A stretch of 64,000 bases of DNA from Theristus sp. LFF4_11 (lineage: Eukaryota; Nematoda; Chromadorea; Monhysterida; Xyalidae), in the NCBI GenBank assembly GCA_030248135.1, contig JASANC010004871.1, positions 62,001-126,000 of the forward strand, written 5' to 3'. How positions within the stretch are numbered: position 1 is the stretch's first letter; each line of letters opens with the position of its first letter. A model generated the notes under the pieces. It did no database searches. It saw only the letters and a list, made by a program, of their open reading frames with translations, and had not been told where the DNA came from. Below are positions 21,512 through 34,200 of this stretch, piece by piece. The translations under genes and the position numbers were made by a program.

Positions 21512-24500
21512 GCGCAATTTGCCCAGTGTGTTTCCTGCTCGTGCGCCGGTAAACAAGAAAGACTTTTTCGTACATGTGCGTTGGTTTTCTGGTGATTGGT
21601 TGAGTTTTGATGGTTGCTGATTTGTTGTGGTTGCTGTAGTAATTGTGTTTAGTTTCATTAATATGATCTAGAGCACGGTGCCGTGCAATACTGAAGTTTG
21701 TTCAATATTTTCTGCAAAACTACAGCATTCAATGGTTCGCAGCCAATCATTACGAGCATTTGCTGGCTCTGTGCTCGTTTCTTGTCATTTCTGTGGCGCC
21801 GCGCAGAAATCTTTCAGGACAATTTCGAATTTTACATGATGATGCATTCAGCGCGCGTTCATGCATACTATCTGGCAACGTCGTGCACTTTGTTCCAATC
21901 TGGCTTTGTTCTTTGTTTCGCTTTCTGAGCAATATGCGTGCGTGTGTGTGTTTGGTTTCGATGCGTCTGTTTTGTTGCTCCTACGCTTGTCACTTGTTCC
22001 ATTTTTGTTCTCGTGACTGTTCTCATATTTGGACACACTTTGAGAGACCGAAGGATTTTGCGGTAAACGACACAATTCCCACGCGGACATCAGCGTTACG
22101 TGTGTCGCGTGTGTGTGTGCCCATCGGCCATTCATACCTGCAGAATATTTGACCGCACACTCTGTGTGGACCATGTCAGGGTCAGCAGTGGGCAGCCCGC
22201 AAGAACATGTTATCATTCGTTTCTTCACTTTCTTCGGTGGACATTGTGCGCGCGATTGAAACATCGTTTTCTGGTGGTTTCGGGCGAACAATGGCCACAA
22301 CACACCACCGAATCATGTAGGTCGGACAAAGAAAAACGCCAACAACCATTGTAACGCAGCCATCCAACCCCAACGCATGATTTGTGCTGCTGCTGAGAGC
22401 GCAAGTAGGAAAACGCCAAGCGTGCAAAGGTTTCGGTGCGTTTGCACGTCGCGCATAATGTGCAAGTAGACGGGCAGAAAAAAAATTGCCGTGCAGCGTG
22501 CACGCAATGCAGCACACAGCAGCACGCTCTTGATCCGATATAATAGCGGGCGAGAGAGAGAGAGAGAGAGAGAGAAAACGTCGTCGCACTTAATAATGAC
22601 CACCCGTTTCTTAGAAAAAAAATTTGTTCGCAACAGCAGGCTTCTTCAGAACGATCGAAAAAAAACAAGCACTCAACACAGTCCTGACGTCACACACACA
22701 CATGTCAGATGGCAACATACAAAGCGAACGCCCGGCCTATGTTTTTTAACGTGTTCAACACTGAAAACTTTCAGCGCTCCTGGGCTGTGCGGTGTGTTTA
22801 CGGACTTGCTTGCACTCATTGCTTGCTGATGCGTTCGTTTTGTTTGCCGAGGCATCCATACACTCTCACTGCTCTGCACACGGTGACTTAACTGCATCTG
22901 CTCTTTCATCGTGCTGCTGTGGCTTGTTTTTTTTTTGATGGAGAGAGCCTGTTTGTCTTTTCGGCAAAAATTCTCGTTTCGTCGTCTTGTTTCGCGATTG
23001 AACACGACGCGTGTTCCATTATTATTTCGTCGGCTGGAAATGTGTTTCACGGCGTGTCCGTCAAACAAAAAAGTAACACATTTTACCCGTGCATGTGGCA
23101 GATTGCGCCCGGGTCCGCAACGATAGATTCAAACCATATGGAGTGTTGTTTTAGCGTTTGTTCTTGTTCACGCTTGGCGAACCGAAGCAAAATCAAAAAC
23201 AACACCGTGGACACGACGAGGACACAGGAGGCACCATGATCATTCCGCAAATTGCGGACGTGTGGTATGATGGTTGATGATTATGGCGTGCCCGCATCCG
23301 GCTCTCTGGCTTGTTTGCTGAGCCCGAATGCAGGTGTTTTACGAGCGGGCGTACGTGTGCTGCTGCGGTGAAATCACCGCAAAATGTGCAAATTCCCCGT
23401 GTTTTTATTTGTATAGCAGTTTGTTTTGGTTCCGTGCCGTTGTAATTTTCTTGAATAAATTCTCGTTAGCGGGCTGCATTCGCCAATCGTCCACTAATAA
23501 ACAAAATCACTCGTAATTCCACGTTGATTGACGTGGTGGGCAGAATCAGATGGCGCGCATTCGAGGGATTTCAGAGAATCATCAGAAATCATCAACCAGA
23601 AAATGCGATACTCGAATGGTATTGCATTTTGAAAATTTTTAATTTCAAAAACGTGTCTAACCGTCATGATGGCTGTGTAGACAGCGCATAAGTATGCTGT
23701 GGTGACCTGTACACCATACCGTCATATGTCAGTGTTATGTTTGTGTTATGTTTGTGTGTGCGTGTGTGTGTCCGTGCGCGCGGATGTCTGTCGATGTTGT
23801 TTTTGTTCGCTCGTATGTTTCTCGGCATTGATGTTGTTGGCTGTCACATATCTGCACAGTGTTGTTGTTGTTGTTATTGTTGTAGTCAGCAGGAAAGTAA
23901 AACGTACGTTCTGTGTGCGACCTCGCTGCGCACATGACGTGTGTGTGTGTGTGTGCGTTTGTACCGGTGCTCCATGTATGCGACTATATGTGCACGCGCT
24001 TGTTCAATACAAACCCGCTGTGAGCGCTCCTGTCGCAACAACAACAACAACAACGCTCGCAGATATGTGCAGCAGCAACAACAACGTTTGCATACATGCG
24101 ACCGTACACACACACAACAGCACACACACCATCCGGACACACACACACACACACACGCACACACACATACAGACTTCTCCAGTTCTTCACCATATATTCC
24201 GTTCAGTTTGTTCAATTTTTCTGTGTTCTGTTCTCTTGTATGCTTCGGTGTATATAATACACGCTGCAGAATCGCCAGCTAGGCGCTATTGCAGCGGCAG
24301 GCAGCAGCAACGGTCCGTGCAAGTCATACACAAGCACAGAAAAACGATTGGGTAGAGTGAGAGCGAGCGAGAGAGAGAGAGAGAGAAAATGTTGCTAGCT
24401 GCTTTCTCTGCCACAGCTATATGCTGCTTTGCCCGCGTTGCCTGTGTGTGCGCGTGTGCTCTGTGCAAATCAGCTGATTGGTGCCAGGCGCCTCGAAGTA

Positions 24501-26610
24501 CGCCAGTCGACTGATTTCGCTCTCTGCTATGCCGGAGCGAGCTATCGACTGTCCAACCAACACGACGTCACTTTCAATTCACACCCGGTCGTGCTTGGCG
24601 CACTATCATGTACGGTAAAGCGGGTCCGAGATTCAAACGTTGCGATACGGTCGCGAAACATTCTCTCGCATTTCTCGTATCTAGACTTTTGCTTTACAAC
24701 GAATTATGGATGGCGCGACATTCTCGTTTTTTTCTGCTTTCTTTTTAGTCGTTCTATCAGTCTTGCCATCGGAGGTCTGCAGTGGTATCGTATCGACCCG
24801 AGAATACTGTAGAATATTGTACTTTGGCGTTTGATGACTCTCTCGACCGTTGATGACTGTTGTGTGGCGTCTTTTTTTCGGCTTCGGTCTCTTCAGTCGA
24901 ACACGCATTTTGCGATCGCCGTGGGAACTCAAAGCAATTGTTTTTTTTCGGTAATGTCACTTTATTGCGATCTGTAGAAGCGAGGCACCAGGGAACCCGT
25001 CGCGCATCCACTGCTAACAGTAACAGTTTTTCAAATGAAAACACTGGCTGATGAATGCGCGATAATTGATGCGCGATTTGGCTAGAAGTTCGATTTACTC
25101 TCCTGTTGTTCATATCAAACTATCCGATTGTGATGCAGTAAGTTTTCGTGTCCGTTTATTGTGTTGAAAAGTTTTCGTGCATCTGTTTTGTGAGTTTTTA
25201 TGTGCTTTTTGGTTGTTGTTGTTGTTGCATTCGTATGAGAGATGGCGAGCTGATTGCCGGCGTGTTGGCTGTTTGATGGTTCTGCTGCCGAAAACTAGGT
25301 GAAAATGACGGATTGCCGCGCTTCACCGGTGTGTTTTGTTATGACTCCACTGTGTTATTACGAGCGAGCTAGAGCCAATAAAATGAATTATCGCTACCAC
25401 CACGCTTTGACGAGCAGCGCAGCATGTTAGATGGACCGGAAAGCGTGTATTGTCATAATAGGTGCTTTTTCAGTTTCGCCGTTAGCTAATGCGCCGATGA
25501 TAGTGTGCATCGGCTCTTTTTTTGTTGATGATGAGATGCGCTTGGAGCCGCTGGTGTATCTTGACACCATACATATATTATGTGTCTGCACTTTCTTTTT
25601 TGTATCTCCTGAATGTAGTTTGCGAGTCAGCAAACACGTCAAGAAAGTCGAGAATTTTTTTGGAACTAAAAGACACTGAACGCAATTGCTAGGTACAGTA
25701 TAGAGGAAAACCAGTCGCAAACGGTTCAGAGCTGAATGATTTTCAGTTAGTTTAGATTCTCCTTCGTTCGTTTAGATTAACTTGGTGTTTACGAAGTTTG
25801 GACTTAAGAGTGAACGGTCTACTTTATTCAGTTTGGTTTTGAACATCTCAGTTCCCGTGTATCGAGAAACTTCAGCTGTATACTCGTAGCTAAAAGCCAA
25901 GCCTGAATTCGTCGAATATACAGCGCTTTCTGCTTTTGTGCCACCCAAATTCGAAAGGCTCTTTGGGTGATTAATCAACAAATAATCGTGCTGCAGTTCG
26001 GTTGCAATGCAATACTAGTAATAATAATGGCAAATCGCATACATTTGCGTTCGTGTGGCGTGCCCGAAGCCCGTGCCGTGCCGTCAAGAGTGGCCACCAC
26101 GATCACACGCCGTTTTGCGCGTGTCGGGTTACCACCCAGGGTGTGTTCGCATTTGTTGGTGTTGTATTGTGCGTCGTTCGTGTATGTGATGTGCGGTGTC
26201 CGTGTCGCGTGTGTGGTGGTGGCACTTGCTGTAGTGCCCAAGTGGTGCAATGGGCGTGTATGTCGTGTCGTGTCAAGTAAACATCGCATCACTCGGTCAA
26301 AACATTTTGTTCGCTGTCGTTTCGTTTTTTTTTTGTGACACTCCGTGACTCTGCTGACGGCGACTTTCTTTCAGCGATTACTATCGTCGGCTTTATTCCG
26401 ACGTGTCGATAAAATGAGTTCTTCTTCCTTGTCGCTTAAGAAACGCTGACGCAGAAGCGCGTGCACATACGCACATTATTGCGGTTCGGTTTGTCTGTGG
26501 TGGTGGTTATGGAAGAGGTGTACGACGACGACCACCTAGTGGAGGACGTGCCATGGTTTTTTTTTGGTGGTTTCCAGTTTGGTTTTCTGCTGTGGTGGTG
26601 GCTGGGGTTA

Positions 26611-27051
26611 TTTGACGATAGGGATGGAAAAAATTGGTTTTTATTTTTTTGTGAAAAAACCGGTGTCTTTTCACGGTTTTAAAACAGTTTTTTTAACCAG
26701 GGCTCTTCTCTCGGGCAAGGTTTTCCAGGAAAATTGCTCTAGAATTTGTCAAACGCACAGTTGAGCAAGAAAAGCTGGCTAAAACCTGTTCTTGTCGGTT
26801 TGTGAAGAATAATCAACGGTGTTCTAGGCCAGCCACCAACAGGCAACAGAACTGAATAACAGAATTGAATGGTGGATTCGACGACTGAAAATTCAGATTT
26901 TTGCTATTGGTAAAAAACGGTTTTTTTTATTTTTGGTGTGAAAAGAAACCGGGTAAAAAACCGGTTTCTTTTCACAAACCGGTTTCTTTTCACAAACCGG
27001 TTTCTTTTCGTGAAAAAAAACGGTTTTTTCCGTGCCATCCCTATTTGACGA
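26611..27051. mobile_element. hAT-like MITE with perfect 8-bp target duplication
   Basis: The element 26619-27043 begins TAGGGATGG and ends CCATCCCTA. It is flanked by TTTGACGA on both sides (26611-26618, 27044-27051). Internal AAACCGGTTTCTTTTCAC units are repeated near the right end. 425 bp, no ORF. Confidence 0.88.
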
Positions 27052-29861
27052 GAAACATTGCCTATTGGTTAGCCAGCCATTGAGCACAACACACACACAC
27101 AGAGCCCCCGGTTAGCCGCAATATTGTGCACACACTCCTTTTTGCAGCTGCTGCTGTTGTCGGTTAGGTTTTTGCTTTGGGCGTCCATAATGGACTCATT
27201 TTGTCGCTTGCTTGTTCATACGCATATTTCCAGTGCTCGCCTTATGATTACGGCTTGTCTGTGTTGTTGTGATATTGAATCGGGTAATGACGCCGTCATA
27301 TGGGTTTCCGAGCAAATATGGGGTATTATTGTATATGGATTCTTCGTGGGTAATAATAGTTTGCATTAACAACATTTGACACCTACTTCGCACTGGTCTC
27401 GCTCCGCTTCCCGAATGCTTTCAGTGTTTAGGGCGTTGTTGCGTGTTCGGCTGTCCTAGTTTGGCTGGTTGGTACTATCCAGCCTAACGATTGCTTAACG
27501 TCCGCGGACCGCGCGCATTTTGCTCCCCCCTGGTGTCAGTATGTGTTTTTGTTGACAATCTTTCTGGTAGGCGCGCAATGTTTCTGGTCTTTGTGAACTG
27601 GCTTACTGTAAACAGCACGCCGACGCCTCTCACGGTTCTTGAGAGTGCTTGGCTTCTCGCTTCATAATCTCGCATTCTGGTTCCCGGTTCTCCCCCACTG
27701 CAAGTCGTGCAAGAAAACTTGTTGGTCTCGATATCATTGCGCGATTTTCCGACAACAACGACTGTTTCGATATGGCGATGTTATTAAATCTTGCAGCACA
27801 ACTCTGTCAAACAGTTCGAAGAACAGTTATAAAGGCGAAAAGGCTCGCGTGTTTCGCAGCCGGCCATTTTCACACATGCAATTTGAGAATATATATGAGC
27901 TTTTCAGTGCAACACCGCCCGTTGCTCCTGATTGCTATGCGCACATATTGCAAGCGCAAGCGGCTTATGTTGCTTTGCGCATGCATATTGATTGCAATAT
28001 GGTTGTTCGTTTTCGTTGTCGGTTGTTGTTGTTATTGTAGCCGGCGCACAAAAGCGACACACACACACACACACACCGGTGATGTGAAACAGCTTATTGT
28101 GTCGTGTCGTGCTTTTCGCGCATGCGTTTCGTTACTGTTCTTGGCGAGCATAAAATGACACAAGTCCTACACACTGCATTCGTGAGCTGTTCACAAGCAG
28201 ATACAGTATGTTTCTAGCCTTGCAGTGAAATCATGCAGTGTCGCTCAATTGGTCGTGTGGCCGTCGTCTTCGACAAATGCATAATTCAACGCTCGTTTGT
28301 TTACGACTGTGTATTCGCCGGTACAAATGTAACACACCGGTTAACTCCGGTTTCATGCTACACACGCCCGGCGGGCCTCATCGGGTATAAGCTATACGCA
28401 GTGCGCATGGCACAAACAAACAGACCTGCACACGGACACACCTCTAGAAAGCGTGCCTGCTCATGGCGTTGCACCCATTATTAAACTGTGGGACCGTTGT
28501 TAGCGTTGGTGCACGTATTGCGTCCGTAGGTGTGAGCACTAGCTAGTCATTCCATGCGCCGCGCGATCCGTTTCTGCCGTTATCGTGTTTTGTTCTTCTC
28601 CGAATGTTTCTTTCTTTTCTTGTTTTCATTCACTCTTCTTTTCTTCTCGTTTTCAGTCTTTTGCTGCCCCGGAGCGATCAGTTTTATGGATATGCATTGA
28701 CGAGCAGCATTATATGCTTTGTATGTGCAATGCGCTGTCAGACATCAGGGAAACACCTCCCAGAACCGTGTACGAGTGGGGCATGAGCTGATACCGTAGT
28801 TTGAAGATTAGGCACCACTGCGTTTCGTTTCGACACGGGTACACGATGTCATTTTCTGTTGCTTACGTCATATTACTGTACACATTTGGTGCAGTTACAG
28901 CTATTTGGTGAGGTGCACAGTACACCTCACCATATATACTTATACATACTGTGTACTTTGCTGCAATTGAGGCAAAGAAAATCGGTGCGTGTGTCTCTGC
29001 ATTGCATCCAATCAGTAGAACCGGCTCTAATAAGCGGGCCGTGTTTCTTTCTTTCTTGCGGCCACACACACCACCAGCCGCACATATAACATCGCACAGC
29101 TTACACGTCGGTACATAAGCCGGGGGCTCTAAAATTATTATTATTATATTGCAACCGTCCGGTCTCTCTCTCTCCGGTTTTTCGTCCCGTTAGCGTTTTG
29201 CATTACGAGGCTGACGAGGAGAGACCTGGCCTGCTTTTTCTTTCTTCATCCTCGCCTTTTTCGCTTAAGCCGTACGTAAAGCGTCCAGCGCGCGGCATTT
29301 GTCAGTCCATGCGGTTTTCGTTATGGCTAACCAACGTGTCTCCTCTATGTATACATGTACAGAGATCGTTTTCGTTTCGTATCTAATCTGTCACTCACGC
29401 ACACGACACAACGCTCATAAACACCGCCGAAGAATATTGACGGAAAAAAGATTTGAAATCACGAAATATTGCGTCTTCTTATCGCGCGTATTGGTCGCAT
29501 GAAATTTGTGGCTTGATTTCGCGGTGCCTGCTGCATTCACGTCCGGAGTCCCCGCCTCGCCCGGATCCAAACAGTGCATTCATGTTGCGTGCTGCATTCG
29601 TGTACTGATGTTTCAACTGGTAAAGCCAATCATGCTGCTTTGTACATTCAGTGTCTGTCGTTCGTGTATCTTGCGGTTTTTCTGTGAACATTTTCGTGGT
29701 TGTAGTCCCCGGTCCCGTGCAGTTTTTCCCACTGATACTTGGGTACTGGTGCGATGTGCATAGGTGGGCTGAGTAAATGTTTTAATGGGTGGTGTTCATT
29801 CATTATTTGAACACGTTGGACATACGTAACGCTGTGAGACACGCTGAAATAGGAAAGTGAC

Positions 29862-31268
29862 TTAAGCGGCATTCATACAATGTTTTTTAAGCACGCGCGG
29901 CTATTAAACACTGCAAAACGCGTTCGCGTTGTTTCATTAGCGCCCCCAACAGGAGAATGATAGCTATGCGCTTTTTACGCATTCGCAAGGCGCGTGCAGC
30001 TGTGGGGCAGCTACGCAACAACACGCGTTCGCAAAGTTCATCAGCGCACCCAACAACTGCTCCGTAGCTATGCGGCTTTTTATGCATTCGGAACGTGCTT
30101 CTAGCTGCAGCACAGCTGCACAGTGCGTGCGCGTTCTAGAGAAATTATTTACGCGCCGTCAAACTAATAAACTTTATAGATCTGGAAGTAAAAAAGCGCA
30201 CAGCTGGTGAAGCAAATGAGGAGGTATTGTTGATCAAAACACCCAGTGTTGACGTGAAACATCACTATGCCGCTGGGCATGTGTGACAAGTGCTCTGCAT
30301 TGCACGGCAGTGGCACGCAATAGCCATCAGATGCCAACAGCTTTTTCAGTGTTCAGAATTTCGATTTTTAGCTTCAGGAAATCAGAAAAAACTGTTCCGG
30401 AGTCCGGGCGTCTGTTACGATGCTCAAAAACTTCATTAAATTCAAAATGTTGTCAAAAATTCAAAAAGTCCAAATGCTGTCTTTGGGATTATTTGACCAA
30501 CAGACTACTTTTCACAGTTGTTTTATTGTTTTATTCTGTTGCATTATTTTATTTGAAGTTTGGTTGTGGAAGTTTGATTGGTTGTGATTTTTGTTGTTTT
30601 TTATTATTGTTCGTGTGCTGAAACTTTGACGAGGTGGCTTTCAAAAAACGGTGAGCAAGCAAGCAAACAAAAACAGGTAGTTTTTTGATCAACAACAAAC
30701 AATTGCAAAATTCAAAAAAAATCAATCAGAACAACGAACGGGGACAAGAAAACCGAAGACAGAATCTGATCATGTGTGTGGCAAGTTTTACTGGACAAAT
30801 ACAACAAATATTTTGCAGTGAAGGAAGAGCTGAAGCTGGTGCTCATTTCAAAATGATTTCGTTTGCCAGGGAATTTTATTTGAAATCCCGTGAAAATCGA
30901 ATCAAACAAAATTGATTTTATCATATTTTATGTGTCATAACAACCTGTGTTGCCGAGGTGTCTCAGATTTATGTTTCAAATTAACAAATCAATATTGTGA
31001 AGCACAGCAATGCGGCAGCTAAAAACACTTTTTGAATGCACAAAACGTCGTGCAGCTATGCGGCGCCTCTGCGGGCACTAATTGCACAAATCGCATTCAA
31101 TAAATCACGCAGCTGCCCCCACAGCTACTGGGGCTTTGCGAACCCGTTTGCATCATTAGCGCACGCAGCAGGTGCTGCGTAGCTCTGCGGCGTTTTGCGC
31201 GTTCGCGTAAGCATAGTCTCGTTGCTCGCGGGGCAGCTATTAATTCAAACTGTATGAATGCGCCTTTA
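29862..31268. mobile_element. 1.4-kb non-autonomous element related to the M5 palindromes
   Basis: The left end TTAAGCGGCATTCATACA and right end TGTATGAATGCGCCTTTA are inverted copies. GCAGCTATGCGGC/GCACGCGCGGC-type blocks alternate over the outer 250-300 bp of both arms. The middle is AT-rich without a transposase. The ends resemble the short M5 palindromes near 45-57 kb. Confidence 0.7.
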
Positions 31269-34200
31269 TGTTATCAGACACAATCCGTATGCTGCAATAA
31301 TGCGGGTGGGGTGGAGTCTCGTTTTTCATCCATCTACATTCGATTCTATGCTGTAAATTCGTTGCTCATCCTGTGCAGTAGTATGCTGCTGCATTTTCCC
31401 TTGGAACTGACATGTTCTTTTCAAATTCTCAACCATCGAGCGGCATGGCGTACTGCATCTTACATTTCGTATCAGTCTCCTCATCGACTCGATGTCTTGA
31501 ATTGAACATACTTCTCTGTTGCTTGTTTTCAGCGCTGCGAATACAGCGAAAAAAACATCAACAGTGACAAAAACCATCTCACGTCTCTTTCACTCTGACT
31601 GTGAAATCACGAATTTCTCCGCTCTTTATGGTTAATGTTCTCTCCCCGCGCTTCGAGTAGCGCGAGCGGGAGTTTCTTCAGCAGAGCGTTGTAAAAAAAT
31701 CGGCTTTAGCACCCGAAAAATAGTGGAAAAAAACGTGCGCACATGTTCGCTGATCGGCGGACGGCTTTGTGCGAGCACACAACAGGCACACTGTGTGTGT
31801 GTGGTCATGCGCGCTGCGCAAAGGAAGGGGGGCGCACAGGAAGGAAGTAGTTGACGAATGACATTGCGGTAATTTCGAGTACAGCGCACATTCACCATGC
31901 TCAGCGAGTTCTTGCCGCGACAAAATCGCAACTGGCTGAAAAAAAAACACGAATGAACGCTTGTACAATGACAGTTACAACTGTAGCTGCAGTGTAGCAA
32001 TACACCAACGTCAGCAACGATTTCACTGTCGTTATCAATGAATCTGAATTTGTTGTTTTTTTTGTATTCGCCACCAGCGCGGTTTTCTGTCGTCGCGACA
32101 AATCGCTGAACATGTGAATGTGCCTTGAAAGTAAAACCGCGCCCATACATACATCCCGCACACGAGCACTCTACTATTATTGCGCCAGAAATCCGCTGCG
32201 AGGCAATAAAATAGGCTGCAATTGTACACGCGGTGTTTTTTTCTCCGTATTCTCAAGTCTTGCTGCAACTTCGTCTGATCTGGGCTTTTTTTTCGCTGAA
32301 GCGCCGTGCAGTCGATAGTTGGGTGAAACGCGGGATTTTGTAGTGGTACGGTTTTTCAGATGTGTATGTGGTACATGTATGTGCACCCATATTCGGTCTC
32401 CACTAAAATAGTAACACGCAACGTTTCCTTTCGTGTCCCCACACGAATTCACAGTTTCGTTTTGCAGTATGATCGTTTCGAGACCGTATGTACCGTAGCC
32501 AGTGTGTGGTTGTACCGTACCGCGTTTTTCCGCTTTCGCCTGCGCACTTCTCACTGTTCTGTCGTTTTATTGAGAGAATTGTGTGTGTCGTTTATGCGCC
32601 CACCCGCAAACCAACCAAAAACCAACCAACCAACCAACATTGTCTACCGCTATCACTATCTTATCTTATCTTTTTTCCGGCAAACTCAACTGTACTACTG
32701 AAGACAGAATCATACTGTCAGAAAAACACTGGCCACGAAAAACATCACAAATGGAAGATTTTGTGTAAAGTAGCTCTCTTTCTCTCTTCCACGTGACCGT
32801 GAGTGGATTAGTGGATTGCATCAGTTTGAATGATTTGGCCGTCTCTGATAAATATTGGAATGGTTGCGAAAATCGCCGTTTTGACATTTTGCGTTTTGGT
32901 TAAATTTGGCGGTTTCTTTGTGTTGCCGTTCTTTCGAAATCACCAAATTGAGCAGTTGCTGTGTGGAGTGGAGAGTACGTTTGAAGAACAAGTCATCTTT
33001 TAATTTTCCATTCCATTCCACATCGACTGCACCATTTTTTTTTAAACTGCGATGCTTTTAAAAATCAACCGACATTAAAAACGTGTCTATATTCAGGCTC
33101 TGGTTCTGCGTGGATGGTATGGTTTCAATTGAAATTTGCAACCAGTTCTGATGAACTGGCATGAATCACCTATCCGTTGTGCGATTTGTCAATATTTCGC
33201 TCCAGACCAGGCATTATCTATTATAGTTTTGTTGTTGTGTGAAAATCGCAAAAAAATCCCACAACACCTCTGCTACTAAAAACGACGAAATTGAGGGAAC
33301 GATTGTTGTCGTTCGTTCCGTGTCATATAGCGCGGCAATAGTAAATCTCATTTATGAAAAACTCTCTGCTAGCCACACACTTTGACGGCAGGCTGGATGC
33401 TCAACATTTTTGAAATTTCCAGCTGATCATTATTGCTGTTGTTTGGTTGTGGCTGGCTGCTGTGGTTGTCCGATTCGACTGGGTTGAATAATCTCATCAT
33501 CATCCACATCAACATTATTTTTGCGATGAATAAATGTGTGTGCGCGCTTTTCAGCGTTTGATTTTCTGATTCGGCTGCAGCACGCTGCTCATGGTGTTCA
33601 ACAGACCGTTTCGAAAATTCATTGCATAAATAACAACAAAAACACACACACGCACACACCACCAACCACAACAACCACGATAACAACGAACACGTAATAC
33701 ATATGTTACGATATATATTGTGTTGTCGTTCTCGTTATCTGTGTCGATCTCCTATTCGATATGCTTCACCTTGGTTGTTGTCAGCCATTTGAACAGAGAA
33801 ACAGAGTTTTGTGAGTTCTTAACGCGATTGATTGTGATTTTATTGGCTTGTTTTTAGTTGCGACACTCATACATGCACACAGCCTTGTTTCTCTGTATTC
33901 TCTCGTTGACGTTCACGAGCAAACGTGTCTGGTTGGTTGGATTTTATCGTTTCTATTTTTAGTGTTTGTTTGTACCTGTTGTGCGCTCGCTATGCGTTCG
34001 ATGGCAGTTTTTATAGGTACCACGACGGACCACCACACCGACAGCACACAAGATGTTCAAACAAACATATGCTCACCGTTGTTTCGCAATGCGCTGAGGT
34101 GCACTTCTAATTTTACAAGCAGCGCACACAAAACGGCTCGCACATTCCAGCTAGCCCGGGCGTTCGTCACTGTAGACTGCTTGACGCCGGGCTCTGCAAT

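Larger units (their letters stand above)
20701..29861. other. long T/G-rich non-coding region, poor in inserted elements
   Basis: About 9 kb with TG, TTG, GT and GA microsatellites (for example 22552-22574 GA, 23935-23960 GT, 24045-24170 CAA/CA, 24368-24388 GA, 28060-28076 CA) and a plus strand visibly rich in T and G. Apart from the hAT-like insertion at 26619 I recognise none of the palindromic or SINE families that crowd the flanks. No ORF has domain-like content. It could be the promoter or first intron of the plus-strand gene at 36631, or a non-coding transcript. Confidence 0.45.

Noticed and set aside
23699..24355. 218-codon plus-strand ORF
   Set aside because: Built from TG/CA/CAA microsatellites; Val/Cys and Thr/His runs, no domain, other frames equally open.
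25967..26338. 123-codon plus-strand ORF
   Set aside because: No homology I recognise, no splice partners, overlaps equally open frames in biased sequence.
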